Below are positions 13,701-28,700 of a stretch of 60,000 nt of DNA, piece after piece. A program made the position numbers and the translations under genes. Source of the stretch: Hydractinia symbiolongicarpus (taxonomy: Eukaryota; Cnidaria; Hydrozoa; Anthoathecata; Hydractiniidae); the NCBI RefSeq assembly GCF_029227915.1, contig NC_079877.1:9426001-9486000 (forward strand), read 5' to 3'. The notes beneath the pieces are model-generated. The model worked only from the letters and a program-made list of their open reading frames with translations, was not told the origin of the DNA and did no database searches. The stretch's first letter is position 1, and each line of letters opens with the position of its first letter.

Positions 13701-16700
13701 TCTGCAGCTGCAAGTCAACACTCCTTCCATAATTTAAAAGTCTAATCAAACAGCAAAAAAATAATTGCAATTCCGATAAATTTAATAAGTAAAATAAGGT
13801 TGGAGGTATGTAGTGTAAATACCTGCACAACAAGTTGAAATATTCTGCCGATTGATGTGGATGATCTAACACTTTGTTCTTAAACAACAAACATATAAAT
13901 ACCAACTTTTAACCCTAAACACAACCTTATGCAACATAGACATAAATGATAGTAAAATTAAGAAATAGAACATTAAGGAAAAACAGCTTTTCGCACACAA
14001 TCAGAATTAGTTTAGGAAAAAAATGTAAAATATGTTGTTAAAGTACAAACTTACATCACGAACAGTGAAGAGTAATTGTATAAAAAATTTCAACGGTTTG
14101 TCCCCACTGCAACATCTACTCGCTATTTGAAAGCACTGTTCTGCAGCAGTTAACCGAAGTGGCCTAAAACGAGATATCATGTTGTTCAACATTCTTAAAT
14201 AAACAAAAAAGAAACGAACAGAAAATATAAATATATTAAGCTAGTTAAATAAAATAAATAAATACGCAGTACATAATAAATACACAATTTACCTGTTCTT
14301 GCAAAGTAACAGAACATCAATAATGAATAGATGCCAGGTTCTGTCACGAATCAGTAATTCCAGAATGGTTGGACATAATGCTAATGCAATAGTTAAAACT
14401 TCAAAAGCTTCCTTTGCTAAGGTTATATCTTCAAGATTAACTGGCATATTATTTCCCTAAGAAAAAATGTAAAAGCATTGGTTTTCGACTACGTACTTAA
14501 AACACAGCCTACACTAATCATACCACTTTTTTACTATTATTAAATTAGAAATAAGTTGTGTGAAAAGGTTCGCTGATGTAGACAATAGAAAAATAAATAG
14601 TGGTCCAACTACATGCAAAACTTCGATATAAGAGTTTTTTTACACGTTGATTCTATATTGCAGAGCAGAAAATAATGTATAGGTTGTGTTTTCAAAAACG
14701 GTTGATAAAAAGTGCTTAAAGACTTTTTGTTATCAACTCATCAGTTCTTACACAGGTGTCCTAGCCCAGCCTTAGGCACTCAAAAATGCTTTAAAGCAGC
14801 TCGAAAAGACTTAAGTCTTTACGCCCAATGCTACGTTATTTGGCTAGTAATAGACAGATGGCAAAAAATATTCAGGAAAGCGTTATATACTACATGAACA
14901 AAAATAAATCAAAACATTAACTAGAAAAACTACTTGTCATATTTTAAGACCACTTACATTTTCATAGTGTCTATGTATATCAGTAATATCGGATTGGAGT
15001 AACGAAATATGACCAACAGCAGACACCCAACATATTCTTTGAATAACACGAACCACATGTATATCTGGCATATGCGCAATTGCTTTTGTTGCTAAAATTT
15101 GACCCAGTTTACCTGCAAGACTGCGGAGAACATATTCATAATAAGTATTCGGTATGTGCTGAATAGCTTGCTGCAGAACTACTGCATAAGAATGCTGTGC
15201 CTGAGTTATTTTTCCAGCATCTTTTTGCAAACCCTCTACTACAACAGTAATGTGAGCATAACCAATTGCAGTGAATAAAAACTTTGAAATCTTTAAAAGA
15301 ACGGTATATGAAGACCTAAAAGAAAATAACATCAACATTTTCACATTTATGTAACACTTAAATAGTTATGTATGGAAGCTGTGAACACATAATTTTTAAT
15401 AAAAAGGATGATGACCATTGATTCATACAAGTGTAAATAGAAGGATTGTATACTAATGTAATACAGGCTTTTGCTGTTCTGATCATATGGGAACTTTTCA
15501 TAAAAATGGGACAAGATTTTTAAGCATGATAAAGGAATAAAATTATTCCTTTGGCATTCCGATATTTAAAATTTACTCGAATGTACTTCAAGTTAACTTA
15601 AAACTATACATTGAGTTTACATTATCAGTTTATTTTGTAAATTTTCAACAGATGAACATAATTGTAAGTTGTAAACATACATTCAAACACAAAACTTATA
15701 GAATTATTGAATTTACAAGAAATTGGCTTGATTGAATAAAAAGTCTGATTGTTGTTATTATGCAAATGACTTTTTCTGTACAAGTTTATGTCTGTGGGCA
15801 TTGATTTTTGCACCAAAAACATTAATAAAGCCAATGTGAAGTAGGGCCAGACTGAACATCTTGTTTATTGCATAAATGTCCTTGCTAGTTACTGTTGAAT
15901 CAATGCAACAATAAAAATATTCTTTTCACATAGTGAAATTACAAAAAACTTTTCCAACCTTTTTATTAACCCATCTGCTCCTTGCAGAAAGTTATTTCCA
16001 GTAAACATTTTTAATATACAGTCAACACCCCCTGCCAGAACAAATTCTTGTTGAAAGGATAGTGCAGAATGATCAGTTAGATCAGTAGCTGGTAAGAGCA
16101 AAGCATATATGACCTAAAAAAGTTGAAAATGTCTGGTTTGAATTGATGGTAAACTGTCAATTAAACCTTCTGATTAGAAAAAATTATAATAAATTTCGGA
16201 TAAAAAATGCATGTCTTTTATATCTGCAATATGCGGTCTAATTTGTAGAAGCTCAGAACAATATAAAATAATAATCACAAAGCAGAGAAATCTGCAGACC
16301 TACCTCAAGGTTATACAGAACTTGTATTGGAGATTGAGATAAAAAGAATTTTTCTAAACTTTGTGAAGCTTGTTTTCCTTTTATTGCACGCTCATGACAA
16401 ACCAACTTGATTTGATTAATTGTTTCAATATCTGTATGTTAAAAAGAAAGAATTTAAACTTGAATACATTTCACTAAAATAATGTGTTTGTCAATAATTA
16501 CAATTTAAAATGATTTCAATACTCAGTCATAATTGACATGACTGATTTCAAATAAATTTCAAATTATTTAAAACCCATTCATCATTCTAAGTTGTCAAAT
16601 TTTTTTTATACTAGACCTTTTCGTTTATGGCTATCTCTTACTTTGAATTTGGCATAATAACTTTCATAATCCCTCAAATAGACTTCAGCAAAACATCCAA

Positions 16701-19700
16701 AGCATTTAAAATTTTCTCTTTACCAAATTTTGATATGGGGTTGGTTAGTTAGCTTTTTTTTAAAAAAGAAAGGTAAAATTATGCTTACCTGATGGACATA
16801 TATTCAGTAAACTAAGAATGATATCCCGCAATTCAGGAGCTTTGAATTTCGTTGCCAATTCGCCGAGGGAAAACAAAACTTGAGCAAACTTGGTTTTTGA
16901 CAGAATCTACAAGCAAGAGAAGAACAAAATAATGCAAACTTTAGAGTTAAGATAATAATAACAGGCACTTAAAAAAATTCATGGCAACATAATTAGCATG
17001 AAATACAGCATGAAAAAATGTTTTAAAATGCTAATGACAAAAGATACACTAAACATTAAACATGTAAAATTAATTATAGCCAAGAATATCTTCAAGTATT
17101 GATATAAGTATTATATATAACAGTACTTTTTTAAGAATCTGAACTAACAACCAAAACGAATAAAGTACATACAACACCAGGGAGAAGTTGTTCTGCTTCT
17201 ATATTTGGTCCATCACAAGGTTGAGGTGTTGGTGGTGGTGATGAATCTGAGGACGAATCGGGAGATGATGGTACACTACCTCCAATGGAACCAAGTTTAA
17301 TTGTGAACACCTAGTATGATTAATTAGAAAAACATGAAAACATTTGTGCATTTCTTAGCTTTTATTTTTCCTGGTGACGATATCATGTGCACTATCTGTC
17401 AGTGAGTCAAGGACAATAGCTGCCAATTAAAACAAGTGAATTCACGTGGATTTTTCCATGGCCTTGCAACTATTTTTTTACATATTGTTTTCTATATTAT
17501 CTATAGGTTTTCAATAAAGAATTATTACTGGAGTTGACTAAGTACTTCTGTTCTTTCCCAAATTTATTAGTTGGAGGACTTCAGATACAACCCTTTATAA
17601 AATTCCTTTGAAAAATTAGCACATCTTGATGAAAATCAGTCTTTTTCAGAAATATTTGAGGTGTGCGATGATTCGCATGTGTAAATCAAGTAACGCGTGC
17701 GATGTAAAACGCATGTGCAAAGGATGTTACTCGTGCGATACCGCCTTCAAGGTTCATCTTTGTTGCGTATTCACTTTGGGTTGAAAAAGTGGGGGACATT
17801 TGAAGTGGAATCCCAAACACGATGATTGAGCGTCTACGTATAGCGACTCTCTCATCTTACCTTTCTTTTCTACATGTTTGAAATATACTATACTGAAATA
17901 CGCTTTCAAATTAAAAAAAATCTTTATCCATGCAGCTTTATAAAACTTTAAAATTTCCTTCAGAAAGTTCAGCTAGAAAAAAAATTGAATAAAAATAACT
18001 TTTGTGGCATAAAACAACCCATTTAAATTCGGAGCTGCTATGGTTACCAATGGTTTTGTCAAATGAAGAAATTATCTACAGTTAAATCCATCATAAAATG
18101 TCTGTTCCGCCTGTAAGTGCAGTTTTGCAGACTTGCTTTATCCGTGCTCTGTCGGCGTTCACCTCCGCATTAGTTAAAAACAGCATGGCTGGATTTCTTG
18201 TGTAAGATCTAGTTACCAATGACGAAGGAGCCAGGCAAGAGATTTATGTCTACATAGTTCTTTTAATTAAGTCAGGAGTCTATGAATTAGCAAAAATTAT
18301 TGCAAGTGCTGTCATCAGATGCTACAAAATGGATCTTATAGGTTGATTTAGAAAATTTGATATTTATTATTGAGGCATGCGATTAATCACACGGTTGAAA
18401 CGATTTAGGCGTGTGTCAAGGCGTGCACATGCGATTGCACGCCTTTCCTGAAAATGACTAGAAAATGAGTATTGAGGTTATGCTGTGTACTGCATAAATC
18501 CAGACCTTTTACTATAATTAAAAATCATCAATGGTGAAATATTTTTCTACAAATACTCACTGTTCTATCTTTTATTTGCAATTCACCGACTAATTTTCGA
18601 TCATTGATAGGACTGATGAGTTCACCATTATTGTAAATGTCTAGCCTGACAGTTTGCGCTGACATTTTCAACCTGAGTAAAAAAATAACATTTACTTCAC
18701 AAACATTCCATCAAAACGTTAACCAGACATGCTAATACTGACTGCTGATTAGATGTCCTAAACAAACTTTACAAACCTTTTTCTACTAGGTTTGTCTCAT
18801 TTCAGGAATAAAATAATAAATTTCTCATACTATCAAAATCATAATAAAACTTAAGTCCTATAATTCCTTTAGTAACAGTTCTTGATCAAAAAAAAAATCA
18901 CACAAGGGTTTTAGAAATGTACAAGCATGGAATTCAAAGCAACTACGTATGTTGATAAAAAATTAGAAATGCATAAAAGAATAAAAACAGAAAAAAGAAA
19001 AAAGAAAGCATAAATTGATACCTGCTATGTATTTGTCTTCTGATGAGAGCTAGTGGTTCATTAGTGTGTGTCCATAACTCAAAGTCCTCAAATTGTCTGT
19101 TTTGAGGCGTGAAACGAATATATAAGCAGACTTGGTCAGCACGACAAGATCTAAAATAGATCAAATTGCAAAAAATAGTTAATAGATTTTCACTTCTACT
19201 TTTTTCTTATTTTTAAATTTTGTATTCAAGTATTGGTTTGCTCTTTATCAAAAAAAAAAGGATTTTAAAAAACATTAGGTACAAAAAAGGTTTGTGACTT
19301 TTCAAAAGGGTGATATTGTGGGGCTAAAAAAGCATCGAAAACTGCTACAACGTTATTTATAAAACTACCTGTTATGAGGTGGCAAAGCTCGTTCTTCACC
19401 ATAATTATTGTCTGATGCTGCAACGTATTCCCGTAATGTTTTTAGACATAGCATGATTTTTTTTGCTTCTTGCCAAACAGCACTCCTGGTATCTTCCTTA
19501 TCAGGATTACTATTGATCAACACCTTCTCGGATGGCTGTAGACGCTCTCGACAGTTACTGATAAATATGCTATGAATGTCGCTCTAAAAAACATTTTAAA
19601 AAATTATTTTTAATTTACAACAAAAGATTACAATAAAACGAATGTTGGCAATTTGTACAAAAAACACTGTAAACACAGTGAGATTGAATTAAAAGATTTA

Positions 19701-22700
19701 TATTGAAAAAATATGACAGAAGATTTATCTACAGCATTTAAAATTCTGTTTTTAATTCAGAAGGTCGCATATCCTTCTTTCTGTAAATTAAGTACCTGTT
19801 TTGTTCGAAGGTGAATACCAAAATTTGTATAAACTTCCTTGAGAATTTCAATACCATGATTTGCAATGTTAAGAGGAGATTCTATGATAACCTAAATATA
19901 ACAGGTGAGTGTTAAAAAACACACACTGTCACAAAAACCAAAAGTTACAAGAAAGAAAAAAACTTTTAGATGTACCTTCCATAAATAATCATAACCAATC
20001 AAATTTACGTTTTCCAATATGTAGGTACCATTCCTCTTTTTCTGAAGTAAGCCTTCCTTCATGTTCACATATTTAAAAAACCTTTCAAAACACCTACAAA
20101 ATAATATAAACTATTTTCACAAAAAATGTGACACTGCTACTAAAAGCAAGAGATTCAAACAAAAAGCAAGAAACCAAGATCTTTTTAACATTTTATGCTC
20201 ATTGCACAGTTAATACAAAAATGTTAGTTCAGGGTGTAATTTTGCATCCTCAGTAGTTGTTAAACGGCTAATTCCTAATAAATCTTGAATTTTTCAATTC
20301 ATTTTACACGCAAAGGATTAATAATCTTTTACAGAACGTCCTATGAAGCATCCTTAATATAATAATCCTCTGTTTGAATCTAACAGCTACTGTTTTACGT
20401 TTCTGGACTACACTCTGTAGTTTCAGCATGAAACCTCCTATTGCAGAAAAATGCTACTTAATTGACATTGGGTCATAGTTTGTTGTTGTATTAGCTGAAA
20501 TTCTTAGACATACCTTAACCCATGCTCATTCAAATTCGCTGGGCTGATTTTTAGAACATTATTTTCAAAGAATTGTTTTGTTATCTCTGGGTCTAGATCA
20601 GGATCATCTCCCATCACCTACAAACATGTTTTCAAAAATACAATCAATCACAAAACAAACAGTTTGCTTTCCTCTTAAAAAACCGGCCAAAGACACAATC
20701 CTTCAAAAGTATTTCATCACAAACTTTTTGTCACATCTATTTTTTACATTTTTTCTTCTTGTGGAAGTATTCGAATTTAAATTATCACAAAAATACCTAC
20801 AAAGTTTTATGAAAATACAAGCATGCACCATATACAGGGCAGACCTTTGTAGCAATATTTTAGTAAAACTGGCTGAAGAAATAAGCCAGGAAAGATACAA
20901 GTAATAAACTTTAACGTTTTTATTTGTCAGAACCTTACCTTTGAAAACCACTTAAAACACACATCTCTGTCCACTGCAAAAGCACAGTTTATGGCCAAAC
21001 AAATCCAAATCTGAAAAATATAGTATGTAAACAAGACAACTGGAAACGTTCAAAGGGATCCTAAACTTGTATCAAACTGATGATAGTGTTAAACTTAAAA
21101 CTTTTGTTTAACAAGGCTTTTTAATTAAATTTTTTTTTTTAAAAAAAAAGCTTGATCATTCTAAGATTTGCATTTGAAGACTTTTTTTTCAGACATAATG
21201 ATGCAGCATAAATCCCATATGATAGTAATAGCCCTTTTTTATACTTTTGGTACCTATCATTTTGGTCCTGTTCTGGCTATGCATTCAAACTTCATCAATG
21301 TAAAGATGGCAAATCTAGACCATGTAAAATACTTTTGTACCAACCATACGAATATTTCACAATTGAAGATTTTAAAAGGAATAAAGCAATTACCTGTTCT
21401 GCTTGAGGCTCACATAACCACATTTTTCCATCATTCAACACAAACCTGTAAAGAAGTACATTAGCATGAAATAAAAGGTTTAATGGGGACAGAACAGACA
21501 ACAATGATATTTGAAAAAACACTGAAACAACTAACCTTAAAAAATCAAGTCTCTCTTGAATCTGCATAACATGACTGTATCGTCCATCAGGTATTAAATT
21601 TACAGGATCGATCGTTGGATCATCTTAAAAAATATACAAAAAATTCTGCTATTAACAAGCACACATGGTAACAGAAGAATGGATAAATCTAAATAACTTA
21701 CTTTTATGTATTTCTCTTATTTTATCCATGTATTTTGCTAAATTTTCTGCTACCAAACTGACAACAGCATGCTTGTTTTGAATATTTTCTACCACTGCAT
21801 TTCGGTACAAAACATGCGGGTTCGAGCTTTGTCCAGAACCCTTAAAAACAGTATAAACTTCTGAAATATTTAACAAGCAGAATTTTAATATCTACAAAAC
21901 TTTCACTTGTACATCTTTAAAGCATTTAGAGAGAATGTAGCAATAGAAAATAACAAAGCCTAATATAGTTCTATGTTATACCTCATAAAACAATTCACAA
22001 ATTGCTCTGATCTGTTTCAATGCTGGTATTACCCACACTCCTTCCCTTAAATCATCCACACAGTGAGTAATCCATCCTATTTTTAAGTTGTCTCGGTCTT
22101 GTGTTTGTGAGCAGCTATAGTCCAAGATTTTGATGTGAGCGTTTAACGCTTGGTCCATTATATCAGTTGGGAGATCATCGCTGTGGGCAAGCTGCCATAA
22201 TAAACCAAGCACCTAAAACAATAAAAACTTTAATGTCATATTTGTTTGTACTAAAACACAAATAAATGGTTAACCATATATAGGATAAGCCTTGAATAAT
22301 TTTAAAACATAAAGTGATAAAAATAGTTTCTACATAATAAATTTAATGAGAACGTAAATGAAAGCGTGGTTAAAGTTTAAAATAGTGTTTTTTATAAAAT
22401 TACATGCTTTTCGATGAAGAAAATGCTAATATGCAGCCAATTTTAATTCTCTAATTATTTTGTCTACAAAAAAAGAAACTTTTGGATGTGCAATAAAAAC
22501 CTAAAAATAGTACGCCCAATCAATTCAAAAATATTGTTAAAATTAATATTGTTAAAAAAAAACTTTCTATTAATCTATGTGACTTTTCCATCACACACAA
22601 ATTTTAAGTAACAAAATTAACTACCTTATGAGCTATGACACCTTCCTTGTCATCTTCAGCTAGTCTACGTATGAGTTCCAATAATTTTTCTTGTTGTTTT

Positions 22701-25700
22701 TTGTTTGCAGATTTCCAACTAGCCTAAATATTTATTTCGGTTTATTTTAGATAACTAACACAAGTTTAGTTACTAAAATCAAACTCCTTATGGAAATATT
22801 GACATAAACCATCATTTTGTAATTACATGGCGCTGAGGGCAATTTCTTTAATTCCTAGTATTTAAAACCAAAATTTTTCTTCCCCAACAGACTCAAAAAT
22901 TTTCGCTTTTATAAACCAATCATCAAAAATTGCAATTTGTACTCCAAAACATCTAATTACTACTGCAAAAACTGCCACGTATACCTGAAATCTTGAAAAT
23001 AGGTGATCCAACTGTTCAGCAGAAAAATCCCAGGCAAGTTTTGCCAACAAGTCATGAATATTTTTTACAATAGCTTCATGTTTTCCTACTTGAGCAAGCC
23101 ATATTGTGTCTAAATCCTGCAGAGTTAAAGTTTTTGCTTTTATAGTAAATCTTATAATTTTTTCCAATTTTTCAACATATTGTGGTTGATGCAGGTTGTC
23201 TTTTAGTACGGTGACAAGAACATCATTTTCTTGCAACCATTTAGCAACCATGTCATGCGTTAAATACTCATCTTCATCATATCCAGAATGACGATGATGA
23301 CTGTAGTATGAAACACTACTGATTACTCTGTTGATTTCATTCAATGCGTTCATTTTACCATTGAACGGAGATACTTGCAATAACCTTCAGGAGAAAAATA
23401 ATATTTTAAAAAAACATTTGCACTTTTCTAATTTAAAGTATAATATAGTAACTAAGGTAAGATCTATAAAACCCATGAATCTCCAGGGGTAATGGAATTT
23501 CTACTCTAAAATTGCTTTCGATTAACTTTGACTGGGATAAAAAAATTTCATAACACTTTTTATCCACACACTACCAACCCTCACAAAATTTAGTTTTGAT
23601 AATAACTTTTAATGTATAAGAGAAAAATATATTACCTTAAAATCATTAGCAACCTCAATTTTTCCAACTCTTTACAAAAGTCCTCTTGACCAGGAAGACG
23701 AGCAACGATAGATTTCATGCTCTAAAATGAACAAGCAAAATTTTAGTAGGAGAATGACATACTTTTTCGTGTTAGATTTAAGTAGAATGAATGTTGCAAA
23801 GTGGGGATAACCATTAGTGCAAAGCAAAAAGATCCATGCATGAATTTTTTGCACACAACTCTGTGTCATGTATGCAAATGGTGCACATATTTTTAACTCT
23901 TATATGCTTACACATCTTCAGCTTGGTCAGACATGTCCGTAGCTCATTCCAAACTTTCTTCGGACAAAACATCCAATAGATTTCTGTGTTGGTCGGACAC
24001 TTTTAGATCTCAGAAAAGTAATTAATTCTGAAATTCTTTAAATCTGAATATTTTGAGAACACAAAGAGCTTTTAAAAAATTTAAAAGGGCTTTTTAAGCT
24101 CTATAATAAAGTCCAACATTATTTTATAGTTTGCAGCAACTTTTATTATTGCAAAAAAAGCAAGATAAAAAAAGGTTCTCCAGGCACAAGCTTAATGTTA
24201 GCACCACCATATATATATTTAACAATAATAATTTACCAAATTGATTTGCTATAATAGTTTTATCATTGGATGATTGAGTGCATTCTGTTGTTTTAAATTT
24301 AAAATCGTTATGCTAAAATTTATTGTTGGAGGACGTGTTATTTCATATACACTGTAAAATTGCAATATGTATACTAGTCACCATGTATGCAATTTATGAA
24401 AGGTCTAAAATCTTACCTTAATTATGACAGTAATTGCTTCATTTTTAGATTCAGTCTTAGATTCTTTTTTTAAAACTTCGTCAGTAAGAGAATCTAAGAA
24501 TTTTTTTATAATGTGCTATGATAGAAAAAAGAAAAGTAATTAATAACAAGCATGGAGATAATGAAGAAGAAAAAATAAGAATGTGTTCTTACCACAATGG
24601 GTAAAAGGTATTCTTCAACAACCTTTTCAGCAAGTACTTCAGCACATAATCCAAATGGCCTGAAACAAACAGTTGTGGTTATAACAGTAAAGCATGATAT
24701 AAAGTTCAACTTTCTTATATTTGTGGCTTATGTGATGCATGCTCACAGCTTTGAAACGTTGATTAAAATAGCATTTAACACCATATTCTTTTTAAGGAAA
24801 CAGTCCAGTTTAAAGTTTTCCAACGAAGTCATCAACTTATTAAATACCTTGATTGACCTTAGAGAATTCAAATAAATTTGGTCCCAGGCATACTCTGGTT
24901 AATTTTACCTAATTTTTACTAGGCAATATTCTTTATCCAACTGTAAAGTACATTCAATAAAAAGAATAAAACATACAGTATGGTATAAAGCAAAACACAT
25001 ACTTGATAAGAGCACAGATTATAGGCACATTTAAATGGCCCATTTCACAAAATCTTTTCTTCAGCTTGTCAAAGCCGCCTAGATTTCCAAATCTGTTCAC
25101 CAGGTCAACCACCCATCCCTAAGTTAAAATAAAATGAAGGTACTTAACCAAAACACAAACAACTAACCAATCAAAGCTTAACTGCACATTCAAGGTTGCC
25201 ACCTCTTTTTAGAGTTAAATTGGAAAAGATTTCAGACCTTAAGATCTCAACTTTTTTTAAGAAAATAGGAGGTTTTTAATGGTTTGAATTTTTTTTTATT
25301 TTTCATTTAAAAGAATACACTTGCTTTTAACAGGTGTTAGCTAAATCTTTTTTCTAAACAATTTTAAGGTTTTCTAATTTCTTTTGCAATTTCAGGGGTG
25401 TTTTAAAGGTTTTTAACCACAATTTTTTTCTGAACCACACACAAAAAAATAACATCCTATACTAAACAGAAATCTTGAATGATGCAATGTTTCACATTTA
25501 GACAGAAACAAATTTAAAAATATTTATTTTAAAAATTTGTTAAAAGCCTTTATCTGGAAAATGACAGATTTTAAAGGTCTGTTTTTATGGTTTTTAAGGC
25601 ATATTTTATTGGTTTTATTGGTCTCCACTATATTTTTGGCGTTATCGCCAAAGAAGTAGAAAAGATTTAATACTTTTTCAAGTTAGGAAGAACTTAGGAG

Positions 25701-28700
25701 TTTTAAGGTATGGTAAACCCTAGTAGCATCTGGTGATTTTACCATGACAGTTGATACTTCACAACAAACTTTACACACCTTAGGCTGCCGTGGATCACTT
25801 GGTCTTGCAAATACAGGTCGTTCTTCCTAAAATATGTTATGCAAAATAAAATAAAAAAACAGACATAATTTTGCTTGTATAAAGCACTTTTAAGCAACTA
25901 TTCACTGGTAAAGTAAAACATGTAGTCAGAGCTTCTGAAATATTATACTTGATTAAAGTTATTTGTTCGAAACTCTAACAACATCATAGAAATCAAGAGA
26001 TACTAAGATATATGAGATATTTAGACTCCTCTCTTCTTACCATTCCAGTAGTAGGTGATGATTCTGGTGTTCTTCCAGCATTATACAAGTGGAAACTAAA
26101 GAGCAAAACAACCAACTCATCGACACACCAAGTTAGATAATTCAGCTGAATTCAGTCAGACATACGTGATTCAAAATGCAAATCATGGTATAAATTACAC
26201 CAGATATGTGTTACAAAGTAAAAAAGAGTGTTTGCGAAAGTGTATGCAAGTCGTCTACCTAGGGCTTATTTAAGAGAACAGAGTATTTAGCTGGTTTAAA
26301 AATTAATTAGACATAACTACAGTACCACTTAAATGTAACTTTACATGTGCACAATATTTATCACCTTCACAAGAACCTTCGGTAGCGTCAGAACTTTCGT
26401 TGTTATTGTCAACCTATTGTTAAATACAAGAGCTATTTTTGCATGTTGAAAACGATAAAGTTCATGTCTCACATACGAACTTTAATAAGCTCATGTAAAC
26501 TTTGCGTAACTCATTGTTGTATTTAATTCCTTTAGCTGTCAAGCGACCAACAGAAGAAAAAATATAAAATTTAACAAAGCTTTAAGTTTTTATTGTTTCC
26601 ACTATACACGGCGACATATTTTGTTTGTACATGCGAGTTGTTATGATACTTTGATAGAATCTCATGTTTTGCAAGCAATTTTATTGTTTTTACACAAACC
26701 TAAATGTTGTATTTTATTAAGGACCATTGTTTTACATTTTATACAAATAAAAATAATCATTTCTACAATCCCGTTTTTACGATTATCATCTACGGTGATC
26801 TTTTCACTTTCTACGATTCTGTTTTCATGATTTTAAACGATCTACGGCGATGTTTTTGCTTTCTACAATCCTGTTTTCATGATTTTTAAACAATTTACGG
26901 CGATCTTTTCAGTTTCTATGATGCTGTTTTTATGATTTTTAAACGATATATGGCAATGCAACAAAACGCAAGGCAACAAAAATTATTAAAACTTGGGATT
27001 CACAAAAATGGCAAACTACTTTATTTAATTTAATCGCCGTCAAGTAAGTTTAATTTGATGTACTGAAACTAGTATTCCAAACTACTATTTTTAGTGCATG
27101 TGAGTATTGAAACTCACATTTCATTGCAGGTAGCAATGCGCAAGTTACAAAGCTATTATAAAAAGTTTTACTATAATTGCTTTAATTTTACATTCTTCGC
27201 ATAAACATAATTTTAAATTAAACACAAAATCTTTAACGCTTTATGCGTGTTTAAATGTTTTTTAAAACATATATATCTTTTAATAGCTTTGGCGATTGTT
27301 AACACTTTTAAACAATGTTACATGTAAGAACAACAGGATTCATCAAATCTTATTGTATGACTTCCGCACGACAATAACAATAGAAAGCAATTAAGTTCAC
27401 ATGTAAACAAAAGATATGCAAAGGTTCTTTATGTAGACATGAAATTGTTACATGACGTTGTAAAACTTGCAAACATGTAAAGTAACATTGAAGTGGTACT
27501 GTAGAAGAAATGTGTTAAGGAGTCAAATAAATGACTTATTACAAACAAATTAGGTACCGAGAACTGGGATTCAATGCAATTGCCAATAAGTCAAGCAGAG
27601 GAAACCAATCTTGTTCTAATTTGACCACACAGAGTTCCAGAAGCTTCTCAGTATTCCTCAAAATATATTTCTAAACAACAACACACTTACAGATAGCAGT
27701 TTGTCATTCTCAGTAGAGAACGGACCCATGGATGGGTCATGAAAAACCATTTTCTACATACACTTCGCAGGCAGATAAGTTATTGGGTGCTTCGTTAATA
27801 TATTGCTGCATATAGTGTACTGGGTTTGTCTATGGCTCCCAGTTTTGGGAACCATGCATAGATTCCTGTTCATTGTCAAGCAACAATAACAATACACAAA
27901 GCAGATTTACATAGAAGGTTTATTTCAAAGTGAAAATTTTAGAATTAATAAAATAAAACAAGATAAAACTTAAATATTGTGGTTATTTAAATAAGTAACC
28001 ATCTTAGCACAAAACTATGCAATAAATAAAAGTGGCATGTGTCTTAAACCCACAACTTATGGCATGTCAGGTTAATATGCTACCAAATAGGTTATCAACC
28101 TGATGCTATCTCTTCAGCATTTGATAGAGATTAGATTAGAATACTACCTCCTTGCAACATACTTTTCCAAGAAGGTGATATACATCAGGTAAAAAATGGG
28201 TGTTTTGGTTGTCAGAAATATTGGCTTCAAATCTTCAAATATTTAAGAGTTGGCTAGTTATATACTTCGCTAGTGATAAAATTTTTTTTAGCTGTGTTCT
28301 TTATTAGGGTAAGTAGCTAAAAATGCATGCAAAAAAAATCTTACATGTATTTCAAATTTCCACGTGCTTACTGCATCGTCAAGAAGGATTTTGTTGTATG
28401 AAATTGTCATTCCTTCCTTGATGAAACGTTGACATGCTTCACTCTGGGTGTCTAAGCCTGTGTGAAAAAAGTAACACTAGCAACACAAACAGGGGATGTA
28501 AAATCACACTCAAACAGCAACAACACCTTTTTTATAAGCAACAACTTATGGAATTATACTTTTATTATTTAATCATCTAATTCTTCAATTTTAAGAATGC
28601 ATAATGCTGGTGATCACATGCTATACAAGTTCCATGTGTTCCATCACTACTTTGGCCTTTTGACAACAAAAATGATTTAAAACAAAATAAACACCTTAAA

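Noticed and set aside
17440-17475. Another Helitron-like 3' end (CACGTGGATTTTTCCATGG)
   Set aside because: The hairpin is partial and no CTAG follows at the right distance.
26370-26415. Candidate USP9X exon with [16 protein letters not shown] between exons 3 and 4
   Set aside because: It has AG and GT borders, but exon 3 joins exon 4 in phase and gives the conserved FHLYN block without it, while adding it breaks the frame.
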